From Notospermus geniculatus (Eukaryota > Nemertea > Pilidiophora > Heteronemertea > Lineidae), in NCBI GenBank assembly GCA_002633025.1, contig NMRB01000355.1:342878-406877 (forward strand): a stretch of DNA of 64,000 nucleotides, in the 5' to 3' direction. The notes beneath the pieces were generated by a model that ran no database searches, was not told where the DNA came from, and saw only the letters and a list, made by a program, of their open reading frames with translations. The translations under genes and the position numbers were made by a program. Of this stretch, positions 22,897 through 33,800 are shown piece by piece (within the stretch, counting starts at the first letter, position 1; each line of letters opens with the position of its first letter).

Positions 22897-23439
22897 TTAA
22901 AAAACATGAAAATGTGGTCCAGTAAAAAGTGGTGTTGACTGTTGTTGACCACTCCACTGCACTACTTGTAGACGTTGTCGGCTGAGCGCACAGTGCAGTG
23001 CTGCTGCATGCATTGCACATGTTGCATGGCATGCAATGCATGTGTAATGTGCAGTTGAAAACATTAGGCCTAGGCCTAGGCCTATAGGCCTAGCTGAGAT
23101 CTGAGACAGACACCACACCTAGCTTAGCTAGGCCCCTGCAACAGCAAGTGCAATGCATGTAATAATATGAAAATGTCCAACGACGTGAGCGCGCAGCAGC
23201 GCAAGGTCGGGGGGAGACCCCCCGAACCCCCCCTTTCTGGGGGAAACCCCCAGGCCCCTAGCTTGATAATAAGTCCTGGTAAAGTCATGGGGCGCTGCCT
23301 GGCCATGGTGGTGGTGGTAGGCCTGACGGCAGTGCCATAAATCCTCCCTGCCAAAACTGTGTGGTGAGACCTGGAAAGATTCTGACGTCACATGCCATTC
23401 TCGTCAAAACTGTGTAGTGAGACGTGAACACGGATGCTT
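22897..23439. other. Unassigned stretch with GC-rich patch
   Basis: 23200-23270 has G- and C-runs in a short inverted arrangement (GGGGGAGACCCCCC, GGGGGAAACCCCC). No exon recognised. Confidence 0.4.
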
Positions 23440-23560
23440 GACCAATGACGTTGCGTCTTGCGACGTGGTGACGTTTGCTTAGCAACGCGTTATTGCAAAT
23501 GGCGGCGATGTCGTTTGCCCGAGAGGGGCGGAGATCATGCGAGATAGGCCCATTTCAGAA
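23440..23560 (+). promoter_or_regulatory. Candidate RB1 promoter / 5' leader
   Basis: A CpG-richer block 1.3 kb upstream of the RB1 start holds TGACGT, a palindromic TTGCTTAGCAA (RFX X-box-like), and GCAAATGGCGGCGATG, which matches the YY1/short-leader initiator core ATGGCGGC. An untranslated exon is expected upstream because the first coding exon is preceded by an acceptor-like CTATATTTAG at 24831-24840. The link between the two is inference. Confidence 0.35.
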
Positions 23561-23618
23561 ATATTTCCGTATATTCTTTTCACGACGTGCTTCAAATAAT
23601 TATTTAAGTTGTTGCTGA

Positions 23619-24235
23619 NTAAACTTTTCCCTTGTCAGATGGATAGCGCCTTCAGTTTTTGACGGATCATTTTCATATTGCATATGGGTGTGTATGACCA
23701 CAAAATCTAGGTCAAGTTCGATTTTGGGTGCGATGCGATTTCTACTTTGGCCAGTAGGGGGCGTTTTGTGAAAAAATTCAAAGGCCTGTATTTTGAGAAT
23801 GGCTTGAGCTATCGTGATGAAACTTTGTATGTATGTACCTCTAGTTAGTGGTGACTTGCACAGGAAATTTTGGCGCAGTCTGATTCTTGTCTTTGCCACT
23901 AGAGGGCCAAAACAAAAATATCAAATTTTTCCTTGTCAGATGGATAGCGCCTTCAGTTTTTGAGGGATCATTTTCATATTGCACACAGGTATGTATGTCC
24001 TCAAAATTTAGGTCAAGTTCGATATTGGGTGCGATGCGATTCCTATTTTGGTAGGTAGGGGGCGTTTTGTGAAAATCTTAAAAGGGCTATATTTTGATAA
24101 TCGTTCGAGCTATTGTGTTGAAACTTTGTATGTATTTACCTCTAGCTTGTAGTGACTTCCTGACGAAATTTCGGTGAAATCTAATTCTTGACTTTGCCAC
24201 CAGGAGGCCTAAGCCAAACTCACAAAACCTGCTTT
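23619..24235 (+). repeat. Direct tandem duplication, about 307-bp unit
   Basis: The unit beginning CTTGTCAGATGGATAGCGCC occurs at about 23630 and 23933. Both copies contain TAGGTCAAGTTCGAT, GGGGGCGTTTTGTGAAAA and GAAACTTTGTATGTAT. A single n lies at 23619, next to the first copy. Part of the unit resembles 57230-57360. Confidence 0.8.
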
Positions 24236-24840
24236 TTCTCCTGAACAAAGCAACGGAACTTCATCGATTTTTTATTATAGGTACATCTAACAAGGAAATA
24301 TAACATACTGCTCGAGTTTTTAATTTGACCTACTTTTGAAGGTCACCGACATCAAAGTTTGTCTGAAATTACGAGAATGGCAAATATTGTCAAATATGGC
24401 TTGTATGATTCTGATATGGCTTATGCCTTCCACCACTGTGCTATAAAGCCAAGCGGGCACAGTGCCATTGGCACTATTTTTTTGTAAAATTGGACTCTCT
24501 AAAAAGTTACTCTGAATCATAGGCCTAGGCCTAACAGCAAGGAGGTGAACTACATGTAAGAGTCGAAGAGAGCAAATCTTGAACTGCCAAAAGTAGGCAA
24601 AAATCCGTAAAAGGCACACACTCCCAAATATTAAATGGGAGAATAGATCCATTCGATGTGTAGATGGGGAAACTGATGTGGTTAGTGAGGATTTGGCCAG
24701 TAACCCTATATCTGAGACCGTGTTGGTGTTGTCCTGCAGTCACTGACATGGAGGAATTATGTTCAAGTATAGGCCTACATGTAGATCCTCCTAGTACTGA
24801 CCATAGCTGTGATTTGACATTTTTCTTTTTCTATATTTAG

Positions 24841-27800
24841 ATTACAATGGCAGGTGATGAATCGAGCTGCAGAGCCATCTGTAAAAAGCTTGGTTTTGAT
24901 GAAGATGTCCACAAGATAGTATGGACTATGCTGGCCGAGTGTTTGGCCAATTATACAGATTATTATTCTGTAAGTTTTGGCATGACCGTGAGCCGCCTAG
25001 AAGACCGCGCCCACTTTTTGACAAAAATCCCCATCACCTCTAATGTAGAAATCAAAAACACCAATTACTGCCAGCAGCGCTACAATCCGCCTTGTCGCCA
25101 AATGCCGATAGCGCCATAAACCACCTTGTCTCATTGTACTGTTGTCCATTCAGCTTAATACAGTGGCATTTCAGGGCGGTGAAGGTTACAGTCTATAGAA
25201 AGTGCAAAAAAAATTGCAGCTCTATTGGGTTAAAAGAGCAGGATCCCTAGAGTAACAAACACTTACTCAAGGTCAAATACCATAATTTCATAATTACAAT
25301 TTCAGGGTGATCCCAAGATATGGTACAGCATTCTGTTGTACACAGTCACAGTTGACAAGCGTTACCCAAATGGTATTCATGACCCTCATGCCCAGGACGG
25401 CAGCTTGACATCGCCTACTCCAAAAGTCATGGACCTCCTCAAGGAGGGAGAAATCAAGTATGTATTACACTCAATAATAAATATTGGCTCTTCCATTCTG
25501 AAGTATTGCATAGTCAAATAGTGCAGGAAGAACACTTGAAAATTAAAGAGCCCTGATAGCCAAGCGGTTATCATGTCTGCTAAGCAAGCAGCAGGTCCCA
25601 GGTTCGAATCCAGCCCCGGCCATACGGGGGGATGTCATCCCTCCCTGGCTCTTCACGTTCATCGCCCGGGAAAGTATTCAGTCCGTCCGTCGCATGGGAC
25701 AGTAAGCTGTGGTGCCTTGTGCCTTGTTCCTTTGTAAGGGCAAGTAAAAGAAGACCCCATCCAAGTGAGGAACATGAGTAGCTTGAGATGGCCTCTTCCG
25801 TACTTACCAGGGCCAAAAATGCTATGGCTTCAGCCTTGATGGAAACATACAACTACTACTATTACTACTAATACACATACTTGAAAATTCTGCGGTTCTG
25901 GACTGTGTCAGCCCTCTCGTGAGCTTGGTGTCCACTGCGAGCCTGGCATGCTGAAAAAGATCAAGTTGGCCAGAAATTCATGGCAGAGGATTTCATCTTC
26001 TCTCACTATTAGATGTCATTTGCTTGCATTGAGTACCTGGTACCTGGTACTGATTGTTGATATTTGATATTTTGCAGCATGACAACGTTTTTCCAGAAGC
26101 TCTGTGTCGTACGAGAGTCCTGCAACCTGAGCGATGCAGTCCAACACACCATCATCGACTTGGAACGGAATTACTGCATTGTGTCGGCCATCTATTACAA
26201 ATATGAAAAACTCTTCGACAACATATTTAGACCAAATGAAGATCAGTCCGAGTAGGTACCAACTGACGTGACGCCATCCATGATTCAGTAATGGTTGAAT
26301 CTGACACAACGTCTTCGACGTAACTGTCGTGGGGTTGTCTGTGTTAGGCCAAAAAAAATAAAGTATTTGTTTCTTGTCCGCGCCCGCGTCATTCCCAGAC
26401 CCTCCGCATCGAAAAATTTTTTTTCACCAATTTCAAATTTTCCCACTTTGCTTACGCAGCACCTTCTATAAAATGCACAGAAATGTTTCATCACTTGAAA
26501 TCATCTTTATTTTTCATGAAATCTGTGCTTTAAAGATATAGAGAGATAGTTTTCTGGTGGTATTTCCCCCATCCATGAAGAAAACAGAAAAAAAATTATT
26601 TGAAAATAAAAAAAAAATTCGCATGCCCGCATCAATTTTTGCTGAGTTGCTGGACAAGAAACAGACAATATTTTTTTTTTGGCCTTACGTCATTCAGTTT
26701 CAGACCGAGGTTGTGGTTGAGACTTCTGCAGAAGTGTGCAGATCTTTGTCGTTTACGTCAATTTGAGACATCCTCCCACAGCAGGGCTTTGATTTCGTTC
26801 CTCTCCATACACTCTGTTCGTGTGAGCGGATGAAGAGGAGCATGGTAACCCCTGCTGTGGGGGGATGATTTGAGAAGGGTCTATAAGTTCCACTTTCATC
26901 AGCATCGTAATCTGGTATGGACCTTTCCAACAAAGATGGTGGCCTACTAGTTCTCCCACATGACGTCATGGCCATTCATTGTCCAAGCATCATATAACGC
27001 TACCAAACGCATCCTCTCAGACAATTATTTTACTTAAGTTTTGTACCCTTAGCGTGCCAGCGGCCATTGAATGGTATTAAGCTTTTGACGTCATGTGGTG
27101 AGAACTTTTTGACTGCCATCTTTGTTGGAAAGGTCTATAATTTATTAATAACGTGAATGATCACTACCAATTGCTTGATGTCACAATTCCTCTTTGTTTC
27201 AGTAAACTTCAAGTCACAAAACGACTGTGCTGGTCCATATTCGTTTTGGCCAGAGCGAGTGGTTGCCAGAGTCAGGAATTAGTCACCGTCTTCAGCCTGC
27301 TGCTCTGCTGTCTGGAGGCCGTCATGCAGGAACTGCCGTGTTTTGAATTGCTGGAGCCATTTGGTGTGTTCATACTTATATTGTGTTTACAGTTTCACAT
27401 GTTACCTTTTTGGAGGGGGGTCACCTCACTGCGTTCTTCTGCCGCCCAATAACCCAACCTCTTTTCGTCCTCTGATTGGTGTTCTTGCATATTTTCAGAT
27501 GCTGCATCGCGTGAGGCCAAAGAACAGCGGGATGACTCTCTGCTGCTGAGACAGCTCTGTGAAACGTTCGGTGCAAGTTATGATGAGACGTTCGATCTTT
27601 ACCAAACCCACTGGAAGATGTTTTCTACAGCTATTCCAAGGAATGAGAATGGATTTGATGTAAATACCACCCTTTCTTGGCTTGCACTGGTGACCTACTG
27701 ATAGCTAAAGTCCTTTTCACCTACATCAGGCCAATCGCACTTTAGCCAGTCTTTGTCAGCTGACTGTAATAGGTTGACCACAAACAGGAATGTTACACCA

Positions 27801-30800
27801 CAGGTGTCACAGGTGACCGACCGAATAACTTGGAAACAGAGTATTAAGCATTGAGGTTGCCTATTTCTAATGTTCTGCAAACACCTCCATGAGGCCATTA
27901 GGGTTTTTTCATTAAAATTTATGCCTTGTCTCTCTTCAGATCACAAAGATCTACCAGATGTGTGTGTCATGTTACGAACGAGATGGTGATTTTGATTCGT
28001 TGCTCTTCCTTACCCACGATCCCCACCTGGTACCCGACGCTCGGACCAGTCCACTAAGAGCCAACATCCCCCATACGCCAGTCACATCAGCATTGACCAC
28101 CGTTCAAGCTCTAAAGAATATCTTGTCCTCTGCGTCAGATGGACCAAGTGATGTTTTGCAAAATTACTTCCAGGTATGCAGGGTTGAAATTCCATGTTTT
28201 CTAGCTGGGAGTAAAAGCTAACATTTGGACTAGCTGTTTCTGAATTATGAGGTTGAGGTCTGTATGAGTCAGCCAGTGGGCCCTTATGACCCTAACTTGT
28301 GGTCTTAATGTATTGTTTTGATCATGTGCAGATGACGTCAGCACGGAAAAATCCGTCGTCTTGATGCTCAAATTGACGTCGGCGACCCACGTGGTGCACT
28401 TTGTCGTAAACGCTTCAACCATGACCCAATCTACCTGTGGCGCACTTTGTCGTGGACAGCAGCATGGTCAGAAGTGACGTCATAATGAGCCACTGCACAT
28501 GGTCTATAGACAATTCTCGAATTCACAGGTCTGCGCACTTCCGCCAAAATCTCAACCAGAACCTCAATCTGAAACCAAGTGACGTGACGCCATCCATGAT
28601 TCAGCAATGGTCGACGCAACGTCTTCGAGGTCACTGTCATGGGGTTGTCTGCGTTACGTCATTCAATTTCAGATCGAGGTTCTGGTTGAGATTTCGGCAG
28701 AAGTGCGCAGATCTTTGTCGTTTACGTTATTTTGAGAACGGTCTATGCGGTCACACACTTATCATTCTGAGTGCTTTATATTTCAGTCGTGTGCCATTAA
28801 TCCGAGTGAATCCATCCATGATCGAGCCAGCCAGTTGGAAGATGCCTTCATTTGTGAATTTTGTAAAGAACTTGGCCAGACGGAGGAAAGCATTGCTCGA
28901 GTCAGAATGCAGATGGCGCTACGATTGTACTACAGGGTCATGGAAACACTGCTGATATCCGTATGTATATGTCAGGCGGTCTAGGAAAACCTGTCGCATG
29001 TCGCTGAATGATCAACAAGGGCTGTCAGATTGCGTGTGCATTGATCTACTAGGCCTAGCTACTGTTTACCTGTTGCACAGTACATGTCAGCTATTGAAAT
29101 GTGCGGGTTCACCAAGGCCATTAACACTTTCCTCAAATGTGACATCCGCCGTGTCTTTTCCTAGACCGCCACACAATTATGTTTTTATGTTACCAAAAAT
29201 GGGACAGAGGAGCATTAGCATATTCAGTTTGAGTCAGGTGCCAACTGCAGCATTTTGAAGTTTGTTTATTTTCTCCCGACAGGAAGAAGAACGTCTGCAC
29301 ACTAAAGACTTCACCCAGTTGTTGTCCACGGATTCCTTCCACCGATCTCTCCTGGCGTGTTCTGTTGAGGTCGTCATGGTGACCTACGGACTCGCATGTA
29401 AGTGGTTTTCAACGTAATATTTTGTAGAAAATGCTGATGTTGAAAGCATGTTGGACTGATTTTCTATAACCTTGACCTCAAATAAATATGGTGATCTTAC
29501 GATGTTTTCTGCTGTTTTCTTCTAGGGACACCAACAGTGGCATCTCCCGGGACTCGGACCCACTGCCTTGCATTCCCTTGGGTCCTTGACACCTTCCAGC
29601 TCAAGGCCTACAGCTTTTATAAAGTCCTTGACAGCTTCATTAAGGCAGAACCTAAACTCCCTGTCGACATAATAGACGTAAGTCATCATTGCATTTGCAG
29701 AAGAATTGCTGTTATGTAGGCCCGTCTTGGTTAAGGTTGGGGGCCTGTTGTGGCCTCGCATTTCTGTAAAGGGACTGTTTTGTGAACCGCAAATGTGACC
29801 CGCTCCACCAAAATCAGGCGCTTGTCACAAGTGATCATCATTGGTCATCAGTTTACTCAACTATTATCACTGCTGTCCACTACTATAGCCAACCTGCAGA
29901 GAGGTACATTTCAGCTCTTGTATATTGTAAGGCCGTTAACCCTTTCCTCGGTTGTGACATGCGCCTACTTTGGCTGGAGCGGGTCACAAATGTGGAATAA
30001 AAATCTTGTTTTATAATGGGAGATTTTACTGCTGTAAGAGGCCGCCACCAGTAAGCGGTCGTAAAATGTCGCAAAATTTGACTTCACTGGCATAGGCCAC
30101 AACCTGGCGTCATTATGAATGATGTTGTAGCTTGCGTTTCTTCTCTGTGACATCAAATTCCATGACGTCCATTGGTGGTGCTCTACAGCAAGCAGCACAC
30201 CAGGCGATATCGCAAGCGATCTGATCGCCAACCACCGCAGACTAGGCCATATTGCAAGCGATCTGATCACCACTGATCTTCTCGCCAGCCACCGCAGACT
30301 AAACGATGTCAGTTTTACTATTGTTTGATTATGGGTGAGCATCACTGGCGAGAAGATTCCACGCATTGCTGTCCAGCGCACACGTGGCGTCAACAGCCGA
30401 TTTTGCTCGGTGGCGAGCAGATCACTTGGTATATCGCCTGGTGTGCTGCTGGCTTTAAAGCCCCACTGTATTGAATTTTACGATATTTTCAAAATGTTAG
30501 GAGAATGCAAACGAGGTTTCATAGCCTCGTGTAGGTCACCAAAATGCTTGCCTGATAGGTATTTCAGAGAATCAAGGCCTAGTTTTCAGCACACATTGAA
30601 AAATACTGCAGGGAGGGCTCTAATGTATTCAGACAGAGCGTAGTACATTTTACACTACGCTGACGTCGTGATGTCGTGCACTGACGTCAAGAATCGCGGC
30701 GATGATTTGCGTTTTTCAGATTCAATACAGTGGGGCTTTAAAGTCTCCCATTGACTGAAGAGTTCTGATTCAGTCACTGCGGAATTAAAATTACCCGGTA

Positions 30801-33800
30801 GGATTTTGTATAAAATCTTTGTATCTTCAGCACCTGCACAATATTGAGAACCAGATCTTGGAGTCACTTGTCTGGAAAGAAGACTCACCATTATTTGATG
30901 TTGTTAGAGTGAACAGTCCAGAGCAGACGACATCGGCGTCAACAACGGCAGCCATGGCGTCTCCTACTGCAGGGACGTCGTCTAGTACACTCTCATCAGC
31001 TCAATTGTAAGGGTACTAATCTACCACTCTCCTTCATTTCAACCCTTTTTTTCGTCGATTTCAAGAAAATGCCGCCATAAGCATGAACTGTCCTTTTGGA
31101 ATGGGACTATTTTATCGCAATAGAGCCCATGCCGCCCTAAACCGCCCTGCCGTGAGCTACCTAGAAGACCACGCCCACTTTTTGACAAACATCACCATCA
31201 CGTCTAATGTAGAAATGAAAATCACCAATTACTGCCGGCAGCGCCGCAATCTGACAATCCGCCATGTCTCCAGACGCTCATACCACCATAAACCACCTTG
31301 ACTCATTATACTGTTCTCTATTCATCTTAATGCAATGGCATTTCATGGCGGTGAGAGCTACAGATGGAAAGTGCAAAAAATAGGTGGCGAAATTGGGTTA
31401 AAAGTGAAAATCACCGACAAATTATTATCTTAAAAAAAAAAAATAAAAAAAAATTAAAAAAAAAAAAATTATTATCTTTCTCGTTCAGGTATGCTTCACC
31501 AGTTCCATCAAGAACAACATGCAGTCAGTCCAGTCCCAGTCCACAACCTGCTCCAACTGTCAAGATCTCAAGGTCCGTCTCACTCAACCATTTCTACAAT
31601 AAAGTCTGTCGCCTCGCCTACCAGCGATTGAAATGTTTGTGTACACGTTTGGAAATCACGCGGGAATTGATGCTGAAGATTTGGTTGTGTCTGGAACATT
31701 GTATCACTCGGGAGATGGAGCTGATGAAGAATAAACATTTAGACCAGGTGAGATGTTGTGTAGGGATTCATATGCTAAATTAGCCATGGAGCCTCGGTGG
31801 TGTAGTGGTTCGGGTCTCCGACTAGCGGTCAGAGGGTCCCGGGTTCGAATCCCACTGTGGCGTGGGACTTTGGGCAAGTCTCTTTGCCTGCCTTGCCTCT
31901 CCACCCACGTGTATAAATGGGTACTGGTCGGAAATGCTCAGATTGTAGCGCTGAATGAGCAGCTCATCTGAGTTCTACTGAAAGGTTTCAGAACAGACCG
32001 GGGTTAAAGTGTAAATTCGGATGACACCTCTACTGTAGTTGATATCAGACTATAAAAAAAACTTTAACTTTACAAGTTCACCATTTTGTTTCACTTCAGA
32101 TTATGATGTCATGCCTATACAGCCTCTGTAAAGCTTCCACGGAAGAAATCAAGTTCAAAACAATCGTCAATGCGTATCGTATGCTCAGCCCTTCCTCGTA
32201 TGCCGTCTACAAAAATGTCGTCATCAAACCTGGCGTAACGGATTCCATCATTGGGTTTTACAACCGTGTTTTCTTACCACTTATGAGAGATTATGTGATC
32301 AGGATAAGTCCCCAGCGAGGGACGGGCAGTGTGAGTAAAGTAGTAACAGCTAGCAAATGCATGGCCTTGTCGCAAGTGATCGTCATTAGTCATCAGTTTA
32401 CTCAACTATTATCGCTGCTGTCCAGTACTATTGTCAACCTGCAGAGACATACATTTCAGCTATTGTGTTGTAAGGCCGTTAACCCTTTTCTTGGTTTGAC
32501 AAGTGCCTACTGCTGCTAGATCGGGTCACATACAGATGTTGGTGTGGTCTAGAGATTGAAGAATGCTTGATTTTGTCTCCTCTTGTTGGATGAGTTGAAG
32601 GCCATATTCCGTTGTACCGGATTGGGAATGTCTCTCTGTCTTGCAAGCAATCGATCTCACTCAGTCAGGATGATTTATGTAACCTGCCTCTACTTCGCTG
32701 GTGCGCAAAGATAAAACGTTGGATTCAGAATTTATTCATCTCTTTCAGACCCCAGTCTCTCCGACTGCCGTCCTATCACCAAAGTCATCCACTCAGTCCT
32801 CTCCTGTCACGAGGTATGTCTATGAATGTTAAAATGTGTTGTACTACATGTGAGATACAGGCCTTCATGTAGGTCTAAGTATAAGTAGATGCCCCTGTCA
32901 TGGTCCCACCATCTGTGAGCAACAACTCTACAGCGGACAGCGAAGGTCCAGTATATTCTGTTGGCATTAGATGCACCTGTCAGTTTCCTGACACTCTCAA
33001 TAGACTCTATCACTCCAAAAGAGCGCAGCACCTGACGGGACAGCGTCATGACGTCCCACACGTCATTTCTGAATGCATGACGTGACTCGAAAAAAATCTG
33101 GTTGTTTCAGCGATCATGACGTCGTGAAACAATCTGATTTTCTTTCGTCTCGCCTCAAAACACCATGAATGACGTGCGGGACGTCTTTGACGCTGTCCCG
33201 TCAGGTGCTGCACTCTTTTAGAGGAATATCCTGTATTTGGTTGCCATCGACTGTCAGGTGTAGAAACACTCTACCAAACGTTGATGGATAGGTTTCCGTG
33301 GCAGGTTCTCTCTATCACTAACTCTCAAAACATGGCCAGCGTTTATTTGGGCTTCATGCAGTTTTCATATCATTTAGGAATTATTGTCTTTTCTTCAGTG
33401 TTGCTGGGCGTAACAACATCCACCTCTCGCCCATGAATGAGTCGCCGTTCAAAGTGCCCCTGACCCCATCAAGAATGACCCCACGGACGCGGAGGTTGTA
33501 CAGCTTTGGAGAAAACCTTGGGGTATGGTACCTTATAAGGCGGGAATTTATTTCAGCGATTTTACACTTTTGCCGTCCGGTTATTTTAGGTCTTTCCTCT
33601 GCTGTCTGTCACCACTTGATCGATGAGGAGCCTTGATAGCCTAGTGGTTATCACATCCGCTTAGCAAGCAGCAGGTCCCGGGTTCAGCTCCAGCCCAGGC
33701 CATGTGGGATTAATCATCCCTGGCTTTTCAGTCCATTGCATGGGACAAAAGCTGTGGTACCTTGTACCTTTGCAAGGGCAAGTAAAAGACCCCATCCAAG

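Noticed and set aside
23500-23619. ATGGCGGCG as an upstream RB1 start codon
   Set aside because: The 39-codon frame closes without a good donor and shows no similarity to RB N-termini; kept only as a promoter or leader candidate.
25560-25620. tRNA genes at SINE-A, SINE-B and SINE-C heads
   Set aside because: Internal promoter boxes are present but acceptor stems do not pair and each head continues into a SINE body.
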